From Phycisphaerae bacterium (GTDB taxonomy: Bacteria; Planctomycetota; Phycisphaerae; UBA1845), in contig JAJVHU010000028.1 in NCBI GenBank assembly GCA_022072505.1, positions 1 through 41,341 of the forward strand: a DNA stretch of 41,341 nt, read 5' to 3'. Numbering within the stretch: the first letter of the stretch is position 1; each line of letters begins with the position of its first letter. A program made the position numbers and the translations under genes. Positions 17,014 through 25,118 of this stretch are shown in pieces. The notes beneath the pieces are model-generated. The model searched no databases. It saw only the letters and a program-made list of their open reading frames with translations, and had not been told where the DNA came from.

Positions 17014-19410
17014 ATGACGAGGATTGACGGAAGCGTGCTTTCAGTCTTGGACAACCCGCTTTCAGCGATGACGGCGCCGCCTTTGCTGGGCGCGTTTGTC
17101 TCGCCTGCGCTTTTCTCCGCGGGGGCGGCGTGCGTGGCGGTCCCGGTTCTGATTCACATCCTCGCGCGGCGAAGATACCGCCGGATCCGGTGGGCGGCGA
17201 TCGAGTTCCTGCTCGAGGCTCAGCGGCGCAATCAGCGCCGCGTGCAGTTCGAGGAGCTGATCCTGCTGGCGCTGCGATGTCTCGCGGTGTTCTGCGTGGC
17301 GATGTTCGTGTCGCGGTATTTCGTCCCGCCGGAGGGGGTCGGCGGGTCGCTGGCGCGGGCGGCGAGAATCGAGCACGTTTTTGTCCTCGACGACTCCTTG
17401 AGCACCGGATACCGCGTGGACGAAGCAACGACCGTCTTTGACCGGGCCCGACGATCCGTCACCACCGCCCTCCGCGCCGCCGATCCCGAGACCGACGCCG
17501 CCACGGTGATCCTTACCTCGCGTCTCGACGAGCCGCTGGTCGCTTCCGTGACGCCGAGACCGGATCAGATCGAGACCGTCGAGGCGCAACTGGCGACGCT
17601 TGCCGCGACGCAGGGAACCTACGACGCGGACGCGGTCATCGCGGCCGTGCGAGAGTTTCTGGACGCCCGACCGGACGCCCTCAACGTCGTCCTTCACGTG
17701 GTCAGCGACTTTCAGGCAAACACCTGGATCGATCGTCCCGGAGGCGCCGCCGAGCGACGGGAAGGCGCCGCAACCCGCGAGACAGGGGCGGGAATCTTTC
17801 ATGCGCTGCGGGACTGGGGCGGCGATGAACGATCCTTGCGCGTCGTGTGCGTCAATGTCGGCGCTCCGCAAGCGGTCAACCGAGGCGTTCATGACCCCGC
17901 GATCCTGTCGGGCATCCCGGTCGTCGGGACGGAAGTCCGCGTGAAAAGCAGCGTTTTCTCCGTCGGCGCCGGCGCGGATGAGGCGACGGAGCTGACCGCG
18001 ACGCTCGGTGAGGCGTTGACGTTCACGCAGACGCTCGGCGCGCTTTCATCTGGGTCGGGCCTGACGGTCGAGACGGAAGTGTCTTTCACCTCGGCGGGAG
18101 AGGAAAGCGTCCGGCTGACGCTGCCGTCGGACCGGCTTGAAGGGGACGACGCCGCCTACCTCGCGGCTCGCGTCTTCAACGCGGTGCGCGTCCTCATCGT
18201 CAACGGCGAACCGGATCCGGACCCGTTTCTGGATGAGGTTCATCTGCTGGCGACCGCGCTGCGCCCCTCGGGGGACGTGTTCTCGGGTTATGAGGCAACG
18301 ATCGTCAGCGTCTCGGAATTCGAGGAGACCCGCCTGCCGGATTTTCACGCGGTCATCCTCGCCAACGTTCCGGCGATGTCGGACAGAACCGCCGAGGCGC
18401 TGGCCGGACACGTTCGCGGCGGCGGGGGATTGATTGTTTTTCTCGGCGACCAGGTGGATGAAGACGCGTACAACCGCTTGTTTTTCGCCGAGGGCCGCGG
18501 AATCCTCCCCGCTCGTCTTGGCGAACGTGAAACCGCGACGGATGCGCCGCGCGGACTCCTGCTGACGGACCGGCTTCATCCGGTTCTGTCGCGCCTCGCG
18601 CGGGAGGGCGACCCGCTGGGGCTGGGCCGCGTGCGTTTCCGCGGGTTCACGTCATGTTCGATCGAGTCGCCGGACTCGGGCTCCGAAAACGGAGGCGACG
18701 AGGCTGATACGGCGACGATCGTCGAAGCCGGCGCGAAGGTGCTGGCGACCTACGATGATGACGCTCGGTCGCCCGCGATCCTCGAAAAGCGTCACGGCGA
18801 GGGCCGCGTCGTCCTTGTGACCAGCAGCGCGGACAAGGAGTGGAACAACTGGGCGGATTTCCCGACGTATCTGCCGATCTGCCTTGAGCTGACCGCGTAC
18901 GTGACCGATCGGGCGGGGGAAGTCCGGACAGCCCGGACGGGGGGACCGGTGGAGTGGACGTTGCCCGCGGACCGGTATGACGCGGCCGGTTTCGTGCGAA
19001 CGCCGGCTTATCCCGCTCAGTCGGAAATCTCTCTGACGGGCGCGCCGACGCCGGACGGGCGAAGCATCGTCTTCCGCCTGCCTCGAGCGGAGTCGCCCGG
19101 GATATACCGACTTTCGGTGAATTCGCGCGAGGTCCGGGAGGAGACGTTCCTCGCCGCCGCCAACGTGGATCCGCGCGAGAGCGATCTGCGCCCCTGCCGC
19201 GAGGAGGATCTCCGCCGGACGTTTGACGGCGTGCCGATGCGGTACGTCGCCGGCGCGGACGGCGGGAGCATCGACGCCGCGGCGCGGCGGGAGTTCTGGT
19301 CGTTCTTTGTCGTCGCCGCGGCGCTGACGTTGATGCTGGAGCAGACGCTCGCGTGGTGGTTCGGGCGGCGGCATCACGTAACGCCCGCCGTCGCCGGTTC
19401 CGCGCGCTGA
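17014..19410 (+). CDS. BatA-like membrane VWA protein with GATase-like domain
   Basis: A 798-aa membrane protein. The N-terminal BatA-type hairpin has two membrane segments (about 24-50 and 82-104) joined by a basic loop (ARRRYRRIRWAAIEFLLEAQ). A VWA domain follows with MIDAS residues D126, S128 and S130 (VLDDSLSTGY). A later region (about 390-490: VRVLIVNGEPDPDPFLDE, VRGGGGLIVFLG) resembles the class I glutamine-amidotransferase-like fold without an evident catalytic Cys. A C-terminal membrane segment (FFVVAAALTLMLEQTLAWWF) ends the protein. The start is uncertain: 17014 lacks a well-spaced Shine-Dalgarno, and ATG 17068 is an alternative that keeps the first membrane segment. It is the last gene of the MoxR operon and probably its membrane effector. 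Confidence 0.88.
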   Translation: MTRIDGSVLSVLDNPLSAMTAPPLLGAFVSPALFSAGAACVAVPVLIHILARRRYRRIRWAAIEFLLEAQRRNQRRVQFEELILLALRCLAVFCVAMFVSRYFVPPEGVGGSLARAARIEHVFVLDDSLSTGYRVDEATTVFDRARRSVTTALRAADPETDAATVILTSRLDEPLVASVTPRPDQIETVEAQLATLAATQGTYDADAVIAAVREFLDARPDALNVVLHVVSDFQANTWIDRPGGAAERREGAATRETGAGIFHALRDWGGDERSLRVVCVNVGAPQAVNRGVHDPAILSGIPVVGTEVRVKSSVFSVGAGADEATELTATLGEALTFTQTLGALSSGSGLTVETEVSFTSAGEESVRLTLPSDRLEGDDAAYLAARVFNAVRVLIVNGEPDPDPFLDEVHLLATALRPSGDVFSGYEATIVSVSEFEETRLPDFHAVILANVPAMSDRTAEALAGHVRGGGGLIVFLGDQVDEDAYNRLFFAEGRGILPARLGERETATDAPRGLLLTDRLHPVLSRLAREGDPLGLGRVRFRGFTSCSIESPDSGSENGGDEADTATIVEAGAKVLATYDDDARSPAILEKRHGEGRVVLVTSSADKEWNNWADFPTYLPICLELTAYVTDRAGEVRTARTGGPVEWTLPADRYDAAGFVRTPAYPAQSEISLTGAPTPDGRSIVFRLPRAESPGIYRLSVNSREVREETFLAAANVDPRESDLRPCREEDLRRTFDGVPMRYVAGADGGSIDAAARREFWSFFVVAAALTLMLEQTLAWWFGRRHHVTPAVAGSAR

Positions 19411-19464
19411 ACGCCGCGCCGTGCGGGTCGGCCAGGGCAGGTCGCGCCAGGGGGCGTCGCGTTC

Positions 19465-20175
19465 TTACTCGCGCCGCCCGCCCAGCAGGCCCGAACGCAT
19501 CAGGAAGTACAACAACTGAAGGATCGCGCCGATCGTGGCGGCGACGTAGGTCATCGCAGCCGCGTTCAGCACCTTCCCCACCAGCGGTTCCTCCGCCGGA
19601 ACGATCACGCCGCTGCTGACCAGCGCCGCCCGGGCGCGGGAGCTGGCGTTGAACTCCACCGGAAGATTGACGATCTGGAACAACACCAGCAGCGAGAACA
19701 ACGCGATCCCGACCGCGATCATGCCCGTCGATTGCAGAATAAACCCGACAAACAGGATTCCCATCGAAAGCGACCCGCCGAGGTTGGCCAGCGGGACGAT
19801 CCCGTTGCGCACCACCAGCGCGGTGTAGTTCGAGGCATCCTGGATCGCATGCCCGACTTCGTGCGCGGCAATGCCGACCGACGCGATCGAACGACCGTGA
19901 TAGACGTCCGGACTGAGCCGCAGCACCTTGTGCCGCGGGTCATAATGATCCGACAGAAACCCGCGCGCCGGCTCAATGCCGACGTGATGGATGCCGTGCG
20001 CTTCAAGAATCCGCTGGGCGGCCTGCGCCCCGGTCATCCCGCTGGAAACCGGGCGCCGGCTCATCTGGGCGTAGGCGCTCTTCACCTTGAACTGCGCCCA
20101 CAACGCCAGCAGCGTCGCCGGAAGCATCACGCCGAGCAGGTACACCGGATCCCACGTCATCAAGAAACCGAGCAT
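19465..20175 (-). CDS. YugP-type membrane zinc metallopeptidase
   Basis: A 236-aa integral membrane protein of the YugP (neutral zinc metallopeptidase) family. The zinc motif HEVGH is at residues 105-109, within SVGIAAHEVGHAIQD. Membrane segments are visible at the N-terminus (about 8-27), in the middle (about 125-170) and at the C-terminus (about 205-228). ATG 20175 is chosen since AAGGA is well spaced before it; the GTG two codons upstream lies inside that site. It is convergent with the BatA-like gene, only 54 nt away. The substrate is unknown; members are often linked to membrane protein quality control by inference only. Confidence 0.92.
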   Translation of the reverse strand: MLGFLMTWDPVYLLGVMLPATLLALWAQFKVKSAYAQMSRRPVSSGMTGAQAAQRILEAHGIHHVGIEPARGFLSDHYDPRHKVLRLSPDVYHGRSIASVGIAAHEVGHAIQDASNYTALVVRNGIVPLANLGGSLSMGILFVGFILQSTGMIAVGIALFSLLVLFQIVNLPVEFNASSRARAALVSSGVIVPAEEPLVGKVLNAAAMTYVAATIGAILQLLYFLMRSGLLGGRRE

Positions 20176-20416
20176 ATCCACCTTCCTTGTCTTACGACCT
20201 TAAACCGACGCTCGCGCCCGAAAAATGCCGATCACACGAGCGCCGAAGAGGAATTGCACGAGACGTGCCGCGCTGGGCGTTCCCTAACTCAATTTTGGAC
20301 AAGGGGTTAAAGCACTTGTTTACAATCCGGTCTCTGCCAGTTTGACAGGGTTTCACGCGTCAGGAGTGCCGAGAGCCGCCTCCCGTGAACCGGCGCGCGT
20401 CGCCCGAGCCTCCAGC

Positions 20417-21745
20417 TCACTCGCTCAAGTCGCGCTCGCGGACCGCCGGTCGGCCGACCGGGTAGTATTCGAGGCCGTAACGGCGCAACGTCGCGCCCTC
20501 GTAGAGGTTCCGCCCGTCAAGGACGACGCGCTTGCGCAGGCGACGTGCGATCTCGTCGAAATCAGGGCTGCGGAATTCGTTCCACTCCGTGCAGATGAAG
20601 AGCACGTCGGCTTCGTCGAGCGCCTCATAAGGCTTCGGACAATACGTCACCCGGTCCTTGTACACCTGACGCAGAGGCGCCAGCGCTTTCGGATCATGCA
20701 CACGGACGCGCGTGCCGGCATCGAGGAGCTGGTCGATCAGGGCGAGCGCCGCCGCCTCGCGGATGTCGTCCGTGTTCGGTTTGAACGCCGCCCCCCACAA
20801 TGCGGCGGTCAGTCCCCGCACCTGCCCGCCGAAGCGCGCGCTGAACTTCTCAAAAAGAACGCGCTTCTGACGGACGTTGACGTCGTGGATCGCGGGGAGC
20901 AGTCGCGGGGCCATCCCGGACTCCTCGGCGAGGTGCGCCAGTGCCCGAACATCCTTCGGGAAGCAGCTTCCGCCGTAACCGGCGCCGGGATAGAGGAAAT
21001 GATGCCCGATCCGCGCGTCGCTGCCCATCCCCCGGCGGACCTCGTCCACGTCGACGTCGAGACGGTCGCAGAGGTTGGCGATTTCATTGATGAAGCTGAC
21101 GCGCATCGCAAGGTAGGCGTTGGCCGCGTACTTCGTCAGTTCCGCGGCGCGGCGGCTCATCCGCAGCATCGGCTTCTGATTGCGGACAAAGGGGCGGTAA
21201 AGGTCTTCAATGACGCGCGCGGCTTCGGGAGACTGCGATCCGACGACGACGCGGTCGGGGAACTGAAAATCGCGGACCGCGCCGCCCTCCTTGAGGAACT
21301 CGGGATTGCTGACGACGTCGACGGGAAACTTCGTCCGCTCGCGGATGAGGGTTTCAACGCGCTCGCCGGTTCCCACCGGGACGGTGCTCTTGATCGCCAC
21401 GACCAGCGGCCGCCCGACGCGCGGGCCCAGTTCACGGGCGAACGACTCGATCGATGACAGATCCGCCGCCCCGCTCTCCAGCGGCGGCGTGCCGATCGCA
21501 ATGAAAACGATCTCCGCGTGACGGACGGCTTCATCCAGATCGTGCGTGAACCGGATGCGCTCGGCATCACGGTTCTGCTGCAGCAGGTCCGCCAGCCCGG
21601 GTTCAAAGATCGGGCACTTTCCCGCGTTCAACTCGTCCACGCGGGCGCGGTTGATGTCATACCCGAGGACGCGGTTGCCCGTGTCCGCCAGGCACGCCCC
21701 CGTGACCAGCCCGACGTATCCGCTTCCTGCGACCGTTATGCGCAT
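20417..21745 (-). CDS. ugd: UDP-glucose 6-dehydrogenase
   Basis: Oxidises UDP-glucose to UDP-glucuronate with two NAD+, supplying precursors for surface polysaccharides. The 442-aa length is typical. The N-terminal Rossmann motif GSGYVG is at 7-12. NPEFLKEG is at about 147-154, and the catalytic cysteine is C261 in YPGAGYGGSCFPKD. Both the NAD-binding and UDP-binding domains are complete. AGGTGA lies 11 nt before the ATG. It appears monocistronic, 241 nt before the zinc peptidase gene. A related nucleotide-sugar dehydrogenase specificity (for example GDP-mannose) cannot be excluded, but the motifs favour UDP-glucose. Confidence 0.93.
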   Translation of the reverse strand: MRITVAGSGYVGLVTGACLADTGNRVLGYDINRARVDELNAGKCPIFEPGLADLLQQNRDAERIRFTHDLDEAVRHAEIVFIAIGTPPLESGAADLSSIESFARELGPRVGRPLVVAIKSTVPVGTGERVETLIRERTKFPVDVVSNPEFLKEGGAVRDFQFPDRVVVGSQSPEAARVIEDLYRPFVRNQKPMLRMSRRAAELTKYAANAYLAMRVSFINEIANLCDRLDVDVDEVRRGMGSDARIGHHFLYPGAGYGGSCFPKDVRALAHLAEESGMAPRLLPAIHDVNVRQKRVLFEKFSARFGGQVRGLTAALWGAAFKPNTDDIREAAALALIDQLLDAGTRVRVHDPKALAPLRQVYKDRVTYCPKPYEALDEADVLFICTEWNEFRSPDFDEIARRLRKRVVLDGRNLYEGATLRRYGLEYYPVGRPAVRERDLSE

Positions 21746-21977
21746 GCTCGTTATCTCACCTGACCTGACCTTCCCCGGTCCGCTATCCTAAGACGTTATC
21801 GGGCAAAGTCGTTCGTTCGACCAGCCGGACCGGAGGGCGTCCCCGCCGGTTCTACGTCTCCCGACCCCCGGTCGTTCGTCTGTGCGGCGAGGGAAGCGCT
21901 GACAGCCGCCCTCAGGAAGAAGAAGGCCGGGGACGCCGTCATCGGGGCAGGTGCGCAATTCAGAGTCGCGGCCGGGA

Positions 21978-22727
21978 TCAGCCCGGTTTCGGCGCAGCGG
22001 GTCCAGGCCCGGATGAACTCGGGGGTGGAGGGACGGGCTGGTTCGACGCCGGACGCAGGCGGCTGTAACGGGCGTCAAGGGCGCGGTTCCAGGTCTCGAC
22101 GCGTTCGGCGAACCGGGTCAGCAGCGGAGCTGGGTCTCCGACAATCCTGACGGATTCGATCGCGTCGCCAGGTTCAAGACGTTGCACCGCCTCCAGCCCG
22201 CCGCGGACCTGTCCGAAGATCGTGTTGCGCTCGTCCATCGTCGGCATCGACCGCATTGTGATGGTGAAGCGGCAGCCGTTGGAGTCGGGTCCGGCGTTCA
22301 GCAGAGAGACGCGCCCCGGGCGATCATGCCGGAGCGCATCCGTGAACTCGTCCTCGAACTTGTATCCCGGCCAGCCGATGCCCTTCCCCAGCGGGCAGCC
22401 GCCTTCCACGGCCGTCTTCCCGACGACGCGATCGAATGTCAGGCCGTCGTAGAACCCGCGCTGCGCCAGGTTGACGAAACTGGCGACGGCCACCGGCGCC
22501 TCGTCGGAAAGGAGCTGAATACGAATCTCGCCGCGCGGCGTGGTGAGCACGGCCTGAAGTCCGCCGGTCCGCGCGGAAGCATCGTCGGTTTCCGGGGCGT
22601 CGCTGGTTTTCGTGGTTTCCTGCGCGGACGGGCCGCTGCCGGGTTCCTGGCGCGCGGCCGGCGCCGCGGCGGCGTGACTCCACGCGAGCAGAACGACGAT
22701 CCGGATGCAAGCATTCATGCCGATCAT
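21978..22727 (-). CDS. Secreted cyclophilin-type peptidyl-prolyl isomerase
   Basis: A 249-aa protein that should catalyse cis-trans isomerisation of proline peptide bonds outside the cytoplasm. The start at 22727 follows GCGAGGG and begins a signal peptide (IRIVVLLAWSHAAAAPAA); ATG 22718 is an alternative. An acidic, Ser/Thr-rich linker follows, then the cyclophilin domain (about 55-190) with SFVNLAQRGFYDGLTFDRVV, GWPGYKFEDEF and TIFGQVRGGLEAV. The catalytic arginine in FDRVV is present, while the usual NGSQFFIT is NGCRFTIT. The tail is Pro/Ser-rich. It looks like a single-gene unit. Confidence 0.9.
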   Translation of the reverse strand: MIGMNACIRIVVLLAWSHAAAAPAARQEPGSGPSAQETTKTSDAPETDDASARTGGLQAVLTTPRGEIRIQLLSDEAPVAVASFVNLAQRGFYDGLTFDRVVGKTAVEGGCPLGKGIGWPGYKFEDEFTDALRHDRPGRVSLLNAGPDSNGCRFTITMRSMPTMDERNTIFGQVRGGLEAVQRLEPGDAIESVRIVGDPAPLLTRFAERVETWNRALDARYSRLRPASNQPVPPPPSSSGPGPAAPKPG

Positions 22728-22957
22728 GCCCTCGCCCCTGATATGCGGGATGTAAACCGCGCGACGCGCGGGACGCAAGCAGGCGAGATCCGAAAGCAGA
22801 ACGACGGTGCGGCTTTTTCATTGCCGGCTGCTTCGATGTCACGATCAGGCGAGCGGCCCGTCCGGATCCCCCCGCCGGAACTGGCCGACGCGGCGACCGC
22901 GTCCTAGAATCAGCCGAGTTACAGGGCTTGTTCATCGGGAGGCGGGAAGGAAACATC

Positions 22958-23230
22958 ATGAGCTTCGAGGCGCGGGGGGAGGCGGTGATCGGCGTACATG
23001 ATGTAGCGGACCTGAAGCTCGTCTACCGCGTTCTGCACGCCCACCTGGCGGAGCACCCGGATTTGATGGACACGCATTTCCTGATCGAACTGCAGGGATT
23101 TCTGCACGCCCGGGCCCGCGACGAAGGCGTCGACACGACGCACCACGGGGCGTGGGACGCCTGGCTGGGTAATACGGACCCCCTCCCCTGCGACGAGCGT
23201 GTGCGGCAAAGACGGACGATCCGGCCCTGA
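22958..23230 (+). CDS. Conserved-looking 90-aa protein of unknown function
   Basis: A small, probably helical cytoplasmic protein. It is accepted as real because GGAAGGAAA precedes the ATG at a good distance, its start context matches that of the next gene, and the sequence (VADLKLVYRVLHAHLAEHPD, LIELQGFLHARARDEG) has a normal amphipathic composition rather than that of an antisense shadow. No domain is recognised. It lies divergently from the cyclophilin gene and 87 nt before the M23 peptidase gene. A possible -10 box (TAGAAT, 22905-22910) stands upstream. Function is unknown. Confidence 0.7.
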   Translation: MSFEARGEAVIGVHDVADLKLVYRVLHAHLAEHPDLMDTHFLIELQGFLHARARDEGVDTTHHGAWDAWLGNTDPLPCDERVRQRRTIRP

Positions 23231-23237
23231 GATCCCC

Positions 23238-23266
23238 TCGAAACTGCCTCCCCAACCCGCTACAAT
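23238..23266 (+). promoter_or_regulatory. Candidate promoter of the M23 peptidase gene
   Basis: TCGAAA (23238-23243, 4/6 to the -35 consensus) and TACAAT (23261-23266, 5/6 to the -10 consensus) are separated by exactly 17 nt. The predicted transcript would start near 23273, about 45 nt before the ATG at 23318. It begins inside the non-coding gap after the 90-aa gene. Confidence 0.55.
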
Positions 23267-23317
23267 GTGCATCCGCATGACATTCAGACATCGCGGATTT
23301 CCGGAGAGAGAAACATC

Positions 23318-25018
23318 ATGAGTTCCTTGAACTTCCCGTGGCGCTGCGGGGTCGCCGCAGCATTGATGGTCGCGGCGGCAAGTCCCGTCGCGTCCGCCCA
23401 GAACGCCGCATTCGGCGGTTTCGTGCGGCATCCGCTTGACCAGCCTGAGCACAATTGCATCACTCCCCGTGAGCATGACCACGTCCGAGACCTGCTCGCC
23501 GCGTACGAGGCGGCGCACGGACCGCTTTCCTCTCCCGAACCGTCGTCGTCGTCCCTGCTCTACCCCTTCTGGCCGCAGGCGGGCTACGTTTACGGCGACC
23601 TCTTCAGCGGGTTGTTCGTCGATCAGGATCCTTCCGAAGGCTACCGCGACTACGCATGCCGCGACTTCACCTACAACACGCACGCGGGGATTGACTGCGG
23701 TCTGCGCAGTTTCGCCGAGCAGTTGATCGGCGTGCCGGTGTTCGCCGTGCTGGAAGGGACGGTCGTCGCCACGCAGGATGGCTTTGACGACATGAACGTC
23801 AGCGGAAAAAACAACGACGCCAACTTCGTCATCGTTGATCACGGCAAGGGCCGCCTCGGGTATTACTGGCATCTGAAGAAAAACAGCGTCATCGTCACGC
23901 CGGGTCAGCAGGTCGTCGCCGGACAACAGATCGGACTGACCGCATCGAGCGGATACAGCTTCGGTCCGCATCTGCACTTCGAAAGCCGCGATCTCCCGAA
24001 TTACACGGTGTTCGACCCCTTCGCGGGCGACTGCCGACCGGGGGACAGCGGCTGGGCGGATCAGGAACCGCTCAACCTGGACACGTATTTCGTCGACTTC
24101 GCGTTCACCTACGAGGATCTGTTCCAGCACGATCCGCTGCCGTATGAGCAGCCGCGCACCGGACAGATCGCCACCTCCGACGGGTTTCTCTACTTCTGGA
24201 TGATCTTCGCCAACCTCCCCGCAGGCAGCACGTGGCGCAATGTGTTCATCCGGCCCGACGGCACGACGGCGTACGACTCCGGTGACGTGGAGTTCGGCTG
24301 GGATTATTTCATCCGCTACAGCGGGCTTTTCTTTTACTGGTGGATCCCGGACATGCACACGATCACCGGACGGTGGCGCGTGCAGGTGTATTTCAACGGC
24401 GCGCTGATGACCGATGCGCCGATCGAAGTCGTCGCCCAGCGCGATCCGCAGTTCAACCGTCCGCCGGAGCCGGTCGCGCTGCAGTTCGACCCGCCCGCGC
24501 CGACCGAGGCGGATGCGATCTTCTGCCGCATCGACACCGACCTCGTGCTTGACGATCTTGATTACGATGTCGTGCGTTACGAATATGTCTGGGAGATCGA
24601 CGGAAACGAGGTCCGTCGCATCACGTCGGCGGGACATGCGGACGCGATCCCGCGCGGCTTGGCGCCGGCAGGCTCCGTGGTCGAGTGCGTCGTGACGCCG
24701 TCGGACGGCAGGGCGACGGGAACTCCGGCCTCGATCAGCGTGGTCGTAGACGACGCGGGCTCAAACTGCTCGGGCGATGAAAAACTCAAGACGCGCTGCC
24801 GGGAGAAGCGCGGGGCGTACCTCCTGAAGGCGAAGATATCCGGCGGCGTCCCCGGAATGACGCTCACGTTCCGCCTCGACGACCGTCCCGAAACCGACAA
24901 CGCGCAAGACGTCAATAACCGCGGCAAGGCGGTGGCGAAGTTCAACGGCCTCACGGCCGGAGAGCACGCCGTCGAGGTTCTCGAGTGCGGACTGCGGAAA
25001 AACGTGACCTGCGAATGA
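23318..25018 (+). CDS. Secreted M23 family metallopeptidase with shared C-terminal module
   Basis: A 566-aa exported protein. The signal peptide ends near ASPVASAQ (28). The M23/LytM domain (about 120-225) has zinc ligands H122 and D126 in THAGIDCG and H220 in FGPHLHFE, plus H185 in YYWHLKK, so it should be active, probably on peptidoglycan cross-links or secreted peptides. After it come beta-rich regions, including an Ig/PKD-like stretch (about 390-480). The final 80 residues (ISGGVPGMTLTFRL, VNNRGKAVAKF, LECGLRKNVTCE) match the end of the protein encoded at 5278-6264. The ATG at 23318 follows GGAGAGAGAAA. A copper-radical oxidase gene follows 100 nt downstream. Confidence 0.9.
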   Translation: MSSLNFPWRCGVAAALMVAAASPVASAQNAAFGGFVRHPLDQPEHNCITPREHDHVRDLLAAYEAAHGPLSSPEPSSSSLLYPFWPQAGYVYGDLFSGLFVDQDPSEGYRDYACRDFTYNTHAGIDCGLRSFAEQLIGVPVFAVLEGTVVATQDGFDDMNVSGKNNDANFVIVDHGKGRLGYYWHLKKNSVIVTPGQQVVAGQQIGLTASSGYSFGPHLHFESRDLPNYTVFDPFAGDCRPGDSGWADQEPLNLDTYFVDFAFTYEDLFQHDPLPYEQPRTGQIATSDGFLYFWMIFANLPAGSTWRNVFIRPDGTTAYDSGDVEFGWDYFIRYSGLFFYWWIPDMHTITGRWRVQVYFNGALMTDAPIEVVAQRDPQFNRPPEPVALQFDPPAPTEADAIFCRIDTDLVLDDLDYDVVRYEYVWEIDGNEVRRITSAGHADAIPRGLAPAGSVVECVVTPSDGRATGTPASISVVVDDAGSNCSGDEKLKTRCREKRGAYLLKAKISGGVPGMTLTFRLDDRPETDNAQDVNNRGKAVAKFNGLTAGEHAVEVLECGLRKNVTCE

Positions 25019-25118
25019 TTCGGAGGCGGATTCGAGATGCCGGCAAGGGACACACCTTCTCGGGGATCTCGCGATCTTGTTGTGACGACCCGACGGGGGA
25101 GGCAAGGAGGAATCAAAG

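Noticed and set aside
20282..20325. Plus-strand promoter-like sequence with TTACAAT
   Set aside because: It would transcribe into minus-strand genes and the spacing of its hexamers is poor.
21746..21977. tRNA or small RNA in the gap between ugd and the cyclophilin gene
   Set aside because: GTTCG-like stretches occur, but no cloverleaf or terminator could be built.
22919..24637. 572-aa minus-strand frame opposite the M23 peptidase gene
   Set aside because: Antisense shadow; the M23 motifs and signal peptide are on the plus strand.
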